The notes: a model not told the origin generated them from the sequence alone. A stretch of 64,000 nucleotides of DNA from Mycolicibacterium moriokaense (GCF_003347205.1 NZ_QQBJ01000021.1:1-64000), one strand, 5' to 3'; counted from the stretch's first letter, positions 8,569-28,445 are shown. Numbers and translations are program-made.

Positions 8569-10317
8569 ATGGCCAACTTGATCAACGTCGAGCGCGCGAC
8601 GCTCGGTTACGGCACCCGTACCCTGCTGGACGCGGTCAGCCTCGGAGTCGACGAGGGCGACGCGATCGGCGTGGTGGGACGCAACGGCGACGGCAAGTCC
8701 ACGCTGCTCCAGGTGCTGACCGAGAGCCGTGAGCCGGACTCGGGCCGGGTCAGTCACACCTCGGGCCTGTCGGTCGGCTACCTGCGCCAGAGCGACGACT
8801 TCGCCGCGGGCGCGACCGTCCGCGAGGTCATCGTCGGCGGCCGGCCCGACCACATCTGGGCCGCCGAACCGGAGACCCGCTCGGTCGTCGAGCATCTGCT
8901 CGCGGGGGTGGATCTCGACACCGCCGTCTCGCAACTCAGCGGTGGCGAGCGGCGCCGGACGGCCCTGGCCGCCGTGCTGATCGCCGGGCACGACGTGCTG
9001 GTCCTCGACGAGCCGACCAACCACCTGGACGTCGAGGTGATCGGCTGGCTGGCCACGCACCTGTCCGGGCGGCGCTCGCAGGCGCTCGTCGTCGTCAGCC
9101 ACGACAGGTGGTTTCTCGACGCGGTCACCGCCAAGACCTGGGAGGTGCACGACGGCGCCGTCGACGCCTATGACGGCGGATATGCGGCCTACGTGTTGGC
9201 GCGGGCCGAGCGGATGCGGCTGGCCGCCGGGGTGGAGGCGCGGCGCAGGAACCTGATGCGCAAGGAACTGGCCTGGCTGCGACGCGGACCCCCCGCCAGG
9301 ACGTCGAAGCCGAAGTTCCGGATCCAGGCCGCCAACGAGCTCATCGCGAACGAGCCGCCCCCCCGCGACTCGCTGGTGCTGCAGCGCTTCGCCACCACTC
9401 GGCTGGGCAAGGACGTGTTCGACCTGCACCGGCTGCGGCTCGAGGTCGGCGACCGCCTCATCCTCGACGGGATCGACTGGTCCATCGGGCCGGGGGCGCG
9501 CATCGGTCTCGTCGGAGTCAACGGCACCGGCAAGACGTCGGTGCTGCGGCTGCTCGCGGGTGAATTGCCGCCCGCCGCGGGCACGATCAAACGGGGCGCC
9601 ACCCTGCGGATCGGCTATCTCAGCCAGGCGCTGGCCGAGATGACGGGCACGGACCGGGTGATCGACGCCGTCGAAGACCGTCGGCGGGTCAGCCAATTGG
9701 CGGGCGGGCGCGAAATCAGCGCCGACACCTTGTTGAAGGACTTCGGCTTCACCGGCGACAAGCTCACCGCGCGCATCGCCGACCTGTCCGGCGGTGAGCG
9801 GCGCCGGCTGCAGTTTCTGCAGATCCTGCTCGACGAGCCGAACGTGCTGCTGCTCGATGAACCGACCAACGACCTCGACATCGACACGCTGACCGTGATC
9901 GAGGACTATCTGGACGACTGGCCGGGCACGTTGATCGTCGTCACGCACGACCGGTACTTCCTGGAACGCGTCACCGATGTCACCTATGCACTCACCGGTC
10001 GGGGACGCTGCAGCCTGCTCCCCGGCGGGATCGATCAGTATCTCGCCGAGCGCGACGCGAGCGCTCCCGAGCCGCCGAGGCAGGAACCGCAGCGCGCCGA
10101 GTCCGCGTCGGCACGGGAGCGCCGCGCCGGAAAGGAGATGGCGCGCATCGAAAGCCAGCTGTCCAAGGTGGAGCGACGCATCGCGGCCATGCACGAGGAC
10201 ATGGCGGAGGCCGCCGCCGATCATGTTCGGCTGGGCGAGCTCAACAGCGAGCTCAACGAGCTGATCGCACGCAAGGAATCTCTCGAAGAGGCGTGGCTGG
10301 ACGTGGCCGAGGACTGA
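8569..10317 (+). CDS. ABC-F family ATPase, intact (Rv1668c/Rv1667c equivalent)
   Basis: A 582-residue soluble protein with two ABC domains and no membrane segments, hence ABC-F (ribosome-associated or antibiotic-protection ATPases). Domain 1 has GRNGDGKST, LSGGERRR and LDEPTNHLD. Domain 2 has GVNGTGKTS, LSGGERRR and LDEPTNDLD. They are joined by a basic helical linker (RRNLMRKELAWLRRG), and there is a C-terminal coiled coil after about residue 505. From memory, the M. tuberculosis counterpart is annotated as two pieces called macrolide-transport proteins; here the gene is one uninterrupted frame. ATG at 8569 removes an implausible N-terminal extension. Confidence 0.9.
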   Translation: MANLINVERATLGYGTRTLLDAVSLGVDEGDAIGVVGRNGDGKSTLLQVLTESREPDSGRVSHTSGLSVGYLRQSDDFAAGATVREVIVGGRPDHIWAAEPETRSVVEHLLAGVDLDTAVSQLSGGERRRTALAAVLIAGHDVLVLDEPTNHLDVEVIGWLATHLSGRRSQALVVVSHDRWFLDAVTAKTWEVHDGAVDAYDGGYAAYVLARAERMRLAAGVEARRRNLMRKELAWLRRGPPARTSKPKFRIQAANELIANEPPPRDSLVLQRFATTRLGKDVFDLHRLRLEVGDRLILDGIDWSIGPGARIGLVGVNGTGKTSVLRLLAGELPPAAGTIKRGATLRIGYLSQALAEMTGTDRVIDAVEDRRRVSQLAGGREISADTLLKDFGFTGDKLTARIADLSGGERRRLQFLQILLDEPNVLLLDEPTNDLDIDTLTVIEDYLDDWPGTLIVVTHDRYFLERVTDVTYALTGRGRCSLLPGGIDQYLAERDASAPEPPRQEPQRAESASARERRAGKEMARIESQLSKVERRIAAMHEDMAEAAADHVRLGELNSELNELIARKESLEEAWLDVAED

Positions 10318-10360
10318 CGCTCGCCAGGTGTCCTGAAAGCGGGGCCGGTCTGCTTACGAT

Positions 10361-11662
10361 GTGGCGGTGGGCTACCTGCTGCGGCCGTTCCATCTGTGGT
10401 GGCGCCACTTCCCGCAACTCGTCGCGCTGTATCTACTGGGTTGGCTGGGCCGCAAGGGGGCCATCGAACTCGCGGCCTATGTCGGCTGGGACAACGATGT
10501 CTGGGCCTCGCTGATCATGCCGTTCGCAGGCCTGGCCCGGCTGGGCTCCTATGTGGCCATGTTTCTGGTGTTGCGGCAGTCGATTCCAGCGCTCGCGGCG
10601 CTGCCGCGGCGGTCGGCGCGGAGCATCGACGTGTTCACCAACATCATCGTGCCGTTCTTCGCGATCTATCTGGCGTGGCGGCTGTTCGCCGAGGACTGGC
10701 TGGATTTCGAGACCGCCGCGCTCGATTACCGCGTCAACGAGGCGGTGACGACCGCGCTGGCCACCGGCCAGACCAGCGGCCTTCACCCCGACCAACTGCC
10801 AGTGAACACGGCCACCTGGGCGATCATCGCGGCCGCCCTGGTGCTGCGCTATGTGCTGGGCAGGTTCAAGGAGAGCCTGCCCGGCTGGGTGCTGGCGATC
10901 CGGGTGTACGTCGATGCGCTGTGGGTCTTTCTCACGCTCAGCTTCGCGGCCAGCCAGGGCGTCAGCTTCCTGATCAACCCGATGGGCTGGATCGGCGAGA
11001 GACGGATCATTGTGTGGTTGAACACGATCCGTGCCGACGTGTTCTCGAACTTCCGGCCGGCCGAAGCGCTGTGGGACGCGGCGATGGCGGTGTTGCGAAC
11101 TGCGTTCGGGGGCGCGACGATCCCGTTGCTGTGGCTGGCTGTGGCCGGAATCATCTACGGCGTGTCCATGCCGGACTGGCGCGGCGCCGCTCGCCGCGTC
11201 GTGGGCGGACACGCCGACACGGTGTTCGATCGCGCCGCGGCGGGCAGAAAACGATTCAAAGAACGCGGCTGGCGGGTCCCCCGGACCGTCGCCGAGAAGG
11301 CGCGCGGCTGGGCACGGGGCAGGCTCGGCGACTACAGCACGATCGTCGATTCCGCGCGGCTGATCCTGCACGGCGGTGTGCTCGGGTTGACGCTGTACGT
11401 GCTGGGATATCTGGCGCTGGCGTGGTTGGACATGGCAGGCGCGTTCTACCACCCCGAGGTCAGCATCGGATACCTCTTCCGGTTCATCGCATGGCTTTTC
11501 GGGCCGCACCCCCTGACGTTCTGGAACGGATTCGCCGACACCATCGCCCTGATCTCGCACATGCTCGTCGAGCCGCTGCGAGTCTGCCTGATCGCCTCGA
11601 CCGTTGCGTATTGCCTGGAGCAGGTCAGGACGGACCGGCCGACAACAGCAACCGCACCGTGA
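10361..11662 (+). CDS. Polytopic membrane protein of unknown function
   Basis: A 433-residue protein with roughly eight to nine hydrophobic segments and no catalytic motif that I recognise. GTG at 10361 (or 10367) immediately follows a TACGAT -10-like hexamer, so the mRNA may be leaderless. Its 3' end overlaps the 3' end of the convergent gene by 38 bp. The large loop between about residues 275 and 325 is Arg/Lys-rich and probably cytoplasmic. Confidence 0.8.
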   Translation: MAVGYLLRPFHLWWRHFPQLVALYLLGWLGRKGAIELAAYVGWDNDVWASLIMPFAGLARLGSYVAMFLVLRQSIPALAALPRRSARSIDVFTNIIVPFFAIYLAWRLFAEDWLDFETAALDYRVNEAVTTALATGQTSGLHPDQLPVNTATWAIIAAALVLRYVLGRFKESLPGWVLAIRVYVDALWVFLTLSFAASQGVSFLINPMGWIGERRIIVWLNTIRADVFSNFRPAEALWDAAMAVLRTAFGGATIPLLWLAVAGIIYGVSMPDWRGAARRVVGGHADTVFDRAAAGRKRFKERGWRVPRTVAEKARGWARGRLGDYSTIVDSARLILHGGVLGLTLYVLGYLALAWLDMAGAFYHPEVSIGYLFRFIAWLFGPHPLTFWNGFADTIALISHMLVEPLRVCLIASTVAYCLEQVRTDRPTTATAP

Positions 11663-12143
11663 TTCGGCCGTCGACCTGGACGACGTCCATCGCGGTGGGC
11701 ACCACGTTTTGCGGCAGCAGGAACGAGAACTGAAGCCGCCCAGGCTGATTGCACAGGCTCGTCACGCCGTCGCCTTCGGGTGCGATGAACCCGCCGACAC
11801 TCTCGCTCTTCCACCGACGCTTGCCGTCAGTGATCACGCCGTTGCAGACCGCATCGGCCGGCGGCGGTCCGGAGCGATCCACGGTGACGACCGTAAGCAC
11901 GGTGTCGGGTGGCATCGGCGGGCCGAAATTGTTCGGGCTGCGGTTCAGGTGTCCAATCCCGTCGACCTTCCACGTGCGGCCGTCGGCGTCGCCGCTCCGT
12001 CCAGCCTGCACGACCGCCGCCGGAACGACTGTGCGGCGATACTCGGCCCATGATTCGCCGAGGCCGGTCAGGATCAGCACGCCGATGGCTGCCACCGCGA
12101 CCACTGCTCCGATCACATTGCGGACCCACAGCCGCGCCGTCAT
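11625..12143 (-). CDS. Membrane-anchored extracytoplasmic protein, third of a three-gene set
   Basis: A 172-residue protein with one N-terminal transmembrane segment (VIGAVVAVAAIGVLILTGLG) and an extracytoplasmic beta-rich domain containing two Cys (in AVCNGV and TSLCNQ) that could form a disulfide. The architecture resembles DUF4352-type immunoglobulin-like domains, but I cannot assign a family. Its start overlaps the stop of the gene before it by 4 bp (ATGA). Its 3' end overlaps the convergent membrane-protein gene. Confidence 0.78.
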   Translation of the reverse strand: MTARLWVRNVIGAVVAVAAIGVLILTGLGESWAEYRRTVVPAAVVQAGRSGDADGRTWKVDGIGHLNRSPNNFGPPMPPDTVLTVVTVDRSGPPPADAVCNGVITDGKRRWKSESVGGFIAPEGDGVTSLCNQPGRLQFSFLLPQNVVPTAMDVVQVDGRITVRLLLSAGPS

Positions 12144-12706
12144 GAGGCGCTCAGTTCCGGCTTGGTCAGCGTGACGGCGTCGACCCTGCTGAAGTGTGCA
12201 CCGTGCTGCGGTAGGCGGATCACCAACCGCGAATCCATCCGGCCGTCACCGACCCAGACACGCAGCGTCATCGGCTCGCCGGTACCCGGTGCGACGAGGT
12301 CGGGTGCGACGTCGAAGACCCACGACCCGCGCTGGGTGATGCCGGGGTTGATCTGGGCGGTCATCGTCTCGATGAAGAACACGTCGGTCGGCGTGTAGGT
12401 GTTGGGCCCGACGAGCAGGTCGCTGTGCGACAGTTCGGTGCTCACCGTGCCCTCCAGCGCCGCGTCCACCACAACCCACAGCCCCGCGGGCGTGACGGAA
12501 TCCACCTGCGGCGCGATGCGGACGTTGGTGACCGTGGCGGAGACGGCGCGGCCGGTGACCGGGCTTCCCGCTTCACCGTGAACGTCGAACGGCCCGAGGA
12601 CATCCGGCGGTGTGGGCAGGTTCTGCCACACCACGGCTGCCGCGGCAACGGTAATGACGACCGCGACGGCTGTCAGCGCGCGCCGCGGGTTGACCCGCAC
12701 GCGCAT
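12140..12706 (-). CDS. Membrane-anchored extracytoplasmic protein, second of a three-gene set
   Basis: A 188-residue protein with a basic N-terminus and one transmembrane helix (ALTAVAVVITVAAAAVVW). The exported domain (GRAVSATVTNVRIAPQVDS, then LWVVVDAALEGTV) has the alternating beta pattern of DUF4352-like domains. The start at 12704-12706 overlaps the upstream stop by one base (TGATG). The three proteins probably form a membrane-associated complex; the function is unknown. Confidence 0.78.
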   Translation of the reverse strand: MRVRVNPRRALTAVAVVITVAAAAVVWQNLPTPPDVLGPFDVHGEAGSPVTGRAVSATVTNVRIAPQVDSVTPAGLWVVVDAALEGTVSTELSHSDLLVGPNTYTPTDVFFIETMTAQINPGITQRGSWVFDVAPDLVAPGTGEPMTLRVWVGDGRMDSRLVIRLPQHGAHFSRVDAVTLTKPELSAS

Positions 12707-13311
12707 CAGGCCGACTCCTGGACGGGCACGACGATCTGTCCGTAGTTGTCGGTGTCGATCCACTCCTTGCCGCCGTAGGTGACCATCAATTGGGTGTACT
12801 TCTTCTTCCAGACCCGGATGGTCACCGAATGAAGAGACCCCGTCGCGGAGTCGGGTAGCAGCCAGGCGAACACCAGTCGCTCGCTGAGGCCGGGACCCAG
12901 TGTCTGGATGGCCGAACCGTCGCGGAACCGGAAGACGCCGAAGAACTCCTTGTCCGGCAGGTCCCGCAGATCCAGCAGATCTCGTAGGTGGCCCGGCACG
13001 GTGCCGTCGTTCCGCAAAGTGGTGACGACGCCGAGATAGACCTTTCCCGGCTTCGCCGAGCCGTAGGTGCCCTTCAACTCGTCGACCAGCCTCGCCCGCT
13101 CCACGGTGACCGTGTACTCGCCGTCGCTGAAATCGTCGCCCGCCTTGAATGCGGTGACCTGCTTGTCGACCGTGTCGAGGCCGCCGAACGCGGCGGTGGC
13201 CGCGAGGACGACGAGAAGCAGCACCCGCCGCGCCTGTGCAGACGTCACCCGGGCAAACCAATGACTCCATCGGTCGGTTCGCTCGACCGGGGCTGGGGGT
13301 TTGCCCTCCAT
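12706..13311 (-). CDS. Membrane-anchored extracytoplasmic protein, first of a three-gene set
   Basis: A 201-residue protein with a cytoplasmic N-terminus of about 28 residues, a hydrophobic helix (VLLLVVLAATAAFGGL) and an extracytoplasmic domain with beta-strand character (DFSDGEYTVTVERARLV, KVYLGVVTTLRNDGTVPG) resembling DUF4352-type domains. It starts the three-gene run, 18 bp downstream of the argH stop on the same strand. It could be co-transcribed with the arginine genes by read-through, or have its own promoter inside argH. Confidence 0.78.
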   Translation of the reverse strand: MEGKPPAPVERTDRWSHWFARVTSAQARRVLLLVVLAATAAFGGLDTVDKQVTAFKAGDDFSDGEYTVTVERARLVDELKGTYGSAKPGKVYLGVVTTLRNDGTVPGHLRDLLDLRDLPDKEFFGVFRFRDGSAIQTLGPGLSERLVFAWLLPDSATGSLHSVTIRVWKKKYTQLMVTYGGKEWIDTDNYGQIVVPVQESA

Positions 13312-13328
13312 GATGGGAATGCTAGTAG

Positions 13329-16038
<2,710 letters not shown>

Positions 16039-16064
16039 GTAATCAATCTCCTTTGACGACTGCG

Positions 16065-21857
<5,793 letters not shown>

Positions 21858-21952
21858 TCAGTTGCAAATCAATTAAGGGGCGCTGAGCAACTCTCCGGCG
21901 AGGGCGCACGAGACAATGAATGCGATCTTGCCAGTCGACTCAGGAGAGCAGC

Positions 21953-23179
21953 GTGGCCGCCTCGTCTTCACAGCCGGTGACCGATCGGTTCGGCGTGATC
22001 GGCGGCGGCATCCTGGGCGTGGCGGTCGCCCGCGAGATCGGAAAGCGGTGGCCGCGCTCAGAGGTCACCCTCTTCGAGAAAGAGGAGCGCCTCGCGTCGC
22101 ATCAGACCGGCCGCAACAGCGGCGTCGTGCACGCGGGTCTGTACTACGAGCCGGGGTCGAACAAGGCGGTGCTCTGCCGTCGTGGCGTGGGGCTTCTCGA
22201 ACGGTTCTGCGAAGAACGTGGCATCGCCAGGATCGCGTGCGGAAAGGTCCTGGTCGCTCTCGACGAGGACGAGCGCGCGCGGTTGACGGGCATCGAGCAG
22301 CGCGCGAAGGCCAACGGGGTGCCCGGTGTTCGGATCATCGGGCGGGAGCAGCTACGCGAGTTGGAACCGCATGTGAGTGGCATCGCCGCCCTGCACTCAC
22401 CGTCGACGTCCATCGTGAACTTCGCGGAGGTGACCCGCGAGCTTGCCGCCGACGCGGTTTCGGGCGGCGCGAACATTCTGCTGGGGCACGAGGTCGTCGG
22501 TCTCCGGTCGGCAGCCGACGAAGTGGTCGTCACCTGCGCCGGCGGTCCCGCCGAGTACGTGTTCGACCACGTGGTCGTCTGCGGCGGACTGCAAAGCGAC
22601 CGGTTGGCGGTTCTGGCCGGCGACGACCCCGACCCGGTCATCATGCCCTTCCGCGGGGAGTACTACGCGCTCAAGCCCGAACGCCGACATCTGGTCAGCG
22701 GCCTGGTCTACCCGGTGCCCGATCCGCGTTACCCGTTCCTCGGGGTGCACGTCACCCCGCGCGTCGACGGTGAGGTGCTGATCGGGCCCAACGCCGTGCT
22801 GGCGCTGGCCCGCGAGGGCTACACCTGGGGCCGGGTTTCGGTGCCTGATGTCCTGAAAGTCGCTTGTGCACCGGCGTTTTGGCGGTTCGCTCGGCGACAT
22901 TGGCGGACTGGCATCGCCGAGATGCGCGGCTCACTCAGCAAGCGGCGGTTCGTCGCCGCGGCCCGCGCCTATGTACCCGAACTGCGTGACGACGACGTCG
23001 TTGCAGGTACAGCGGGCGTCCGCGCGCAAGCGCTCGATCCTGACGGCGGCCTCGTCGACGACTTCCGGATCAGCACCCGCGGACGCGTCGTCCTGATCCG
23101 CAATGCACCGTCGCCGGCGGCCACGTCGTCGCTCGCGATCGCCGAGCACATCGTGACCGCTATCGACAGCCGGCGGTGA
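21953..23179 (+). CDS. lhgO: L-2-hydroxyglutarate oxidase family FAD protein
   Basis: An FAD-dependent oxidoreductase of the DAO/LhgO type that oxidises L-2-hydroxyglutarate to 2-oxoglutarate. The N-terminal dinucleotide loop is GVIGGGILGVAVAREI. HQTGRNSGVVHAGLYY and the C-terminal VAGTAGVRAQAL region with PSPAATSSLAIAEHI are typical. GTG at 21953 is preferred over ATG at 21920 because AGGAG sits 7 bp before it, giving about 408 residues. It is divergent from argC and ends 12 bp from the convergent pheT stop. Confidence 0.88.
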   Translation: MAASSSQPVTDRFGVIGGGILGVAVAREIGKRWPRSEVTLFEKEERLASHQTGRNSGVVHAGLYYEPGSNKAVLCRRGVGLLERFCEERGIARIACGKVLVALDEDERARLTGIEQRAKANGVPGVRIIGREQLRELEPHVSGIAALHSPSTSIVNFAEVTRELAADAVSGGANILLGHEVVGLRSAADEVVVTCAGGPAEYVFDHVVVCGGLQSDRLAVLAGDDPDPVIMPFRGEYYALKPERRHLVSGLVYPVPDPRYPFLGVHVTPRVDGEVLIGPNAVLALAREGYTWGRVSVPDVLKVACAPAFWRFARRHWRTGIAEMRGSLSKRRFVAAARAYVPELRDDDVVAGTAGVRAQALDPDGGLVDDFRISTRGRVVLIRNAPSPAATSSLAIAEHIVTAIDSRR

Positions 23180-23191
23180 TCTACGCCAGGC

Positions 23192-25677
23192 TCAGCGGCG
23201 CTGCTGCGCCCCGACCCGCTGTGCGGCGGCGGCCACCGCGGCATCACGTGCCGCGCTGGCCTCGTCCTCGGTGAGGGTCCGATCGGCGGCGCGGAAGCGC
23301 AACGCCATCGCCAGCGACTTGCGACCCTCACCGACCTGCGGGCCGGAGTACACGTCGAACAGCCGGACGTCCTCGAGCAGCTCGCCTGCGCCGTCGCGGA
23401 CCGCGTCGACAACCGCCTCGGCGGGCACCTCGTCGTCGACCACCAGCGCCACGTCCTGGAACACCGCGGGAAACGGCGACACCGACGGCGCGGCCAGTGT
23501 CTCGGTCACCGGGACGAGATCGAGGTTCACCTCGGCGGCGCAGGTGCCCATCGGCAGGCCTGAGCGTTCGACGACAGCGGGATGCAGCTGGCCCGCGTGG
23601 CCGACGACGGTGTCGCCGACCAACACCTCGGCGCACCGGCCGGGGTGCCAGGGCAGATGCTGGGCCTGCCGGAGCGTGAAGTCCACGCCTGCCGCGCGGC
23701 CGACGATCCGGACGGCTTCGAACGCGTCGCCGGCCTGCACCGGACGGCCCGGCCCCCACGGACCGGCGGGCTCGCGCAGGCCCGCCAGCACCACTCCGAC
23801 GTGTTGCGGCTGCTTCGGCAGCGACGCATCGAGCACGGCGATCTCGTCGCGGGTCGGCCTTCTGTCGGTCGGGATGAGCTCGATGGCGCGCGTGTCCGAC
23901 GTCGGCTCGACCACTTGCTCGATCGCGAACAGCGCCGTGTCCACAGCCCCGCGAGATACGTTGCGGACCAACGATTCCAATAATCCGGGCAGTAGCGTCG
24001 TGGCCAACGCCGGTCGGTCGGCCTCCAGCGGGTTGAGCACGCGCGTCGTGCTGCGACGCGGATCGTCGGCCGCCAGACCCCACTGGTCGAACACCCCCGC
24101 CGGCAGGAACGGTGTCGGCAGGATCTCGACATACCCGTTGAGCGCCAACGACTTGCCCACCGCGCGACGGCGTTTCTGCACCGGCGTCAGACCTCGACCG
24201 GCGGGCGCCTGCGGAAGCACCGACGGAATGATCTCCAGGCCCTCCAGCCGAAGCACCTCTTCGACGAGGTCGGCGGGCTGTTTGAGGTCGGGCCGCCAAC
24301 TCGGCGGTGTCGCGGTCAGTCGCGCGCCGTCGACGACCACGTCGGCGCCGATCTGCGTCAGCCTGCGCCGGGTCGTGCCCTGTGTGTACTCCACGCCCGC
24401 GGTGCGGTCGGGAAGATCGGCAGCCATGCTGACCGGCGCCGGGGACCAGTCCTCACGCGGCGGATCCCCCCGCCAGTCGGTCAGCTTGGGTTCGACAGTG
24501 CCGCCGGCGATCTCGGCCAGCAGGGCCGCACACCGGTCCAGTGCCGCGACGGACACCGCCGGGTCGACGGCGCGCTCGTAACGGCGGGCAGCCTCGCTCG
24601 GCAGGTGCAGCCGGCGCTGGGTCCTCGATACCGCCGCCGGATCCCACACCGCCGCCTCGAGCAACACATCGGTGGTGCTGTCGCGCACCTCCGTGGTGCC
24701 CGCGCCCATCACACCGCCGATCGCTGCCGTCGCCACGTCGTCGACGATGAGCACGTCAGCGGGATCCAGCGCGCGCTCGATGTCGTCGAGGGTGACCACC
24801 GTCTCCCCCGGCTGGGCGAACCGCACCCGGAAACCACCGGTGATCAGGCTCTGGTCGTGGGCGTGCATAGGGTGGCCCAGCTCGAGCATCACGTAGTTCG
24901 TCACATCGACCGCGGGCGAGATCGCGCGAATGCCGCTGAGCAACAACCGCCGTTGCAGCCACCAGGGCGACATCGCTGCGGGGTCGATGCCGGTGACCGG
25001 CCGCAGGCCGAACCTCAGCACGCCGGTCCCGGGTTCGATGGTCACCGGCAGCGCATCGCCCTCGGCGGGCAGCGGGTCGACATCGGCCGGATCGGCGTAG
25101 TCCAGGTCATAGGCGTTCGCGATCTCACGGGCCATGCCGCGAACCGACAGGCAGTATCCGCGATCCGGGGTGACGGCGAGGTGGAACACGGTGTCGTCGA
25201 GGCCGAGCACATCGGCGGCCGGCGTGCCCGGCTCCGCGGTGCCCGGCGGCAACACCAGGATCCCGGAGTGGTCGGTGCCGAGATTGAGTTCGGCGGTGGA
25301 GCAGATCATTCCGTCGGAGGTGCGGCCGTAGGTCTTGCGGGCGGTGATGGTGAAGTCACCCGGCAGAGTGGTTCCGGGCAGCGCCACCACCACCAGATCG
25401 CCGACGGCGAAGTTCGTTGCGCCACAGACGATGTCGCGCGGTCCGTCCTCGCCAACATCTACCTTGACCGCTCGGATCGGCTTCTTGAACTCGGTGAGCT
25501 CTTCGATCTCGAGCACCCGGCCGATGGTCAGCGGCCCGCTGACCGGGCCGACCGCGATGATCTCCTCGACCTCGTGGCCGATGCGGATGAGCGTCTGCTC
25601 CAGTTCGTCGACCGAGACGTCCCAGCCCGGCTCGCCGGCCTGCACGACCTCCCGCAGCCAGCTGTAGGGAAGTCGCA

Positions 25678-25678
<1 letters not shown>
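23192..25678 (-). CDS. pheT: Phenylalanyl-tRNA synthetase beta subunit
   Basis: The 828-residue beta chain of the (alpha-beta)2 PheRS. In order: an N-terminal EMAP/tRNA-binding OB domain (about 40-150), the B3/4 editing domain, B5, a class II-like core and the C-terminal ferredoxin-like anticodon-binding domain (from about [13 protein letters not shown]). The start ATG overlaps the pheS stop by one base (TGATG). Equivalent to Rv1650. Confidence 0.97.
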
Positions 25679-26742
<1,064 letters not shown>

Positions 26743-26757
26743 TCATTGAGAGCCGCG

Positions 26758-27567
26758 TCACGCGATGCCCGACGTGACCGCACGTTCGGCGTCGGCCGTT
26801 TCGTACGCGGCGGCCCGGCGCGCTTTCCGTCGTCCGAACACGATCTCGGCGCACGCGGCGCCGACGAAGCCCAGCCACGACGCCACGACCAATGTCAGGC
26901 CGCTGTTGGCCAGCATCAGAAACCCGAATGCCGAGGCCACGACCAGCAGCAGGTAGCGCATCGGTGTCCAGCGGGCGGTCGGCGCGTACCGGGTCGACAC
27001 CAGAAAACCCAGCACCAGTGCCACCGCGTGGCCGGCGTCGGTGAAGTCCCTGCCGAGAACGGCCGCCGCCACGGCGAGCCCGAGCCACCAGCCCGTCCAT
27101 GCCGGTCGCCACCGCGACGCGACGGCCGCCCCGAGGGACCCGAGCACGGCCGATGCGCCGTAGCTCATCCCAACGTCGGTGGCCCGTGTGATGTCCATCG
27201 GCAGCCAGCCGAACTCGACCGCGACGGTGAGGCCCACCGCAACGAGCAAGGTGGCACCGAGGTGGCCGACCGCGAAGGCCACCACCAGACCGCGGCTGCG
27301 CCACAACAGCTCGGCCAGCGCCAGCAGGCACACCAGGCCGGGCAGCCACACGAAGACAGGGCCGGCCTCATTGACGAACGCGCTGACCAACAACGTGCCG
27401 AGGTGGCCATGGCTGAGGTTGTGCAGGTTGGTGCTCGCGTGCCTGATGACCCGGTCCTGCACCTGGGGGCCGAGCGCGACCAGAGTGGCCGTCACACCGG
27501 CCAAGATCACCGCGTACGCGGCAGTGACGCGGATCCGGGCCAGCGCCTTGAGCACACCAGAGAACAT
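26758..27567 (-). CDS. Rhomboid-like membrane protein (Rv1648-like)
   Basis: A 269-residue protein with about seven hydrophobic segments. The layout (a long first loop with HNLSHGHLGTLLVSAFV, a GxSYGASA segment and DAGHAVALVLGF) recalls rhomboid-type proteins. GMSYGASA carries the GxS serine and DFTDAGHAVAL the histidine, so a protease role is possible but unproven. ATG at 27565-27567 is chosen; the open frame beyond it is Arg-rich and overlaps the neighbouring gene. It lies between pheS and a cyclase gene, as Rv1648 does. Confidence 0.8.
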   Translation of the reverse strand: MFSGVLKALARIRVTAAYAVILAGVTATLVALGPQVQDRVIRHASTNLHNLSHGHLGTLLVSAFVNEAGPVFVWLPGLVCLLALAELLWRSRGLVVAFAVGHLGATLLVAVGLTVAVEFGWLPMDITRATDVGMSYGASAVLGSLGAAVASRWRPAWTGWWLGLAVAAAVLGRDFTDAGHAVALVLGFLVSTRYAPTARWTPMRYLLLVVASAFGFLMLANSGLTLVVASWLGFVGAACAEIVFGRRKARRAAAYETADAERAVTSGIA

Positions 27568-27578
27568 CTCACCAACCA

Positions 27579-28445
27579 CTATGCGTCGGCGAGATCGTCG
27601 TCGCCGTCGTCGTCGCCTGGCAACTCCCTGCGAGTTTTCACCCGATACATGGCGAGGTCGGCGGGCACCCCGTCCTGCTTGTGAGAAAACACCTGCTTGC
27701 GCGCCCGTTTTGCGGACAGGCCGAGTGCGTCGAAGTCCTGCTCGGGGATTTGGTCCATCGTCGTCTGCGAGACGATCAACCCACCCCTGGAGGCGCGTTC
27801 CATCACCCGCGCGGCGATATTGACGTCGACGCCGAGCCAATCCGAGCCGATCCGTTGCGGCCGACCGGTGTGCACGCCCGCGCGCATCCGCGGGGTATAG
27901 CCCTCCACCTCAACGCCTTTGACCGCATCCAGGCTGGTACGCACCGCGCGCACCGCGACCGCGGGGTCGGCGAACACCGCCATGGTGCCGTCGCCCATCC
28001 GTTTGACGATGTGACCGCCGGCTTCCAGCAGCGGCGGCTCAACCACCTGCGCCACCCGGCGCAGCAACTTCAGCGTTGCGTCGTCGCCGGCTTTCAGTGC
28101 CCATGCCGAGAAACCGACCAGGTCGGTGAAGACCAGGGTCACCTCTGGATTGGCAGGCTTTCCGGAGACGCGTTCGGTGAGCGCCTGCCACATCTGCAGA
28201 CCGGCAAGGCTCACCTCACGCGACGCCGCGTCTCGCCGCAACAGCCGGTCGGCCGCGCGTGCGGCGACGCTCGGTCCGCCAACACCCGCTGCCGACAACG
28301 GATCTCCGAATTCGGGGTCGCCAGGCAGGGCGCGACGGGCTCGCCGGATGAATGCGACCACTCCGGGGTTGTGGTTGGTGTTTCGCACCCACTGCCGCGG
28401 TCGGGACGACGTGCCGGACCGTTCTTCGAACGATTCGACGTCCAT
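27579..28445 (-). CDS. Class III adenylyl cyclase (Rv1647-like)
   Basis: A 288-residue soluble protein. The N-terminal ~95 residues form a regulatory helical region. The C-terminal catalytic domain shows the metal-binding Asp in VFTDLVGFSAW, the second Asp in KRMGDGTMAVF, and the transition-state Asn/Arg in DVNIAARV. It should therefore make cAMP. The C-terminus is acidic (DDDGDDDLADA). Rv1647 has been described as a pH-sensitive cyclase. It is divergent from the DUF2236 gene. Confidence 0.92.
   Translation of the reverse strand: MDVESFEERSGTSSRPRQWVRNTNHNPGVVAFIRRARRALPGDPEFGDPLSAAGVGGPSVAARAADRLLRRDAASREVSLAGLQMWQALTERVSGKPANPEVTLVFTDLVGFSAWALKAGDDATLKLLRRVAQVVEPPLLEAGGHIVKRMGDGTMAVFADPAVAVRAVRTSLDAVKGVEVEGYTPRMRAGVHTGRPQRIGSDWLGVDVNIAARVMERASRGGLIVSQTTMDQIPEQDFDALGLSAKRARKQVFSHKQDGVPADLAMYRVKTRRELPGDDDGDDDLADA

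Noticed and set aside
8482-10224. 580-codon minus-strand frame
   Set aside because: Antisense to the ABC-F gene, which has all ABC motifs in its own frame.
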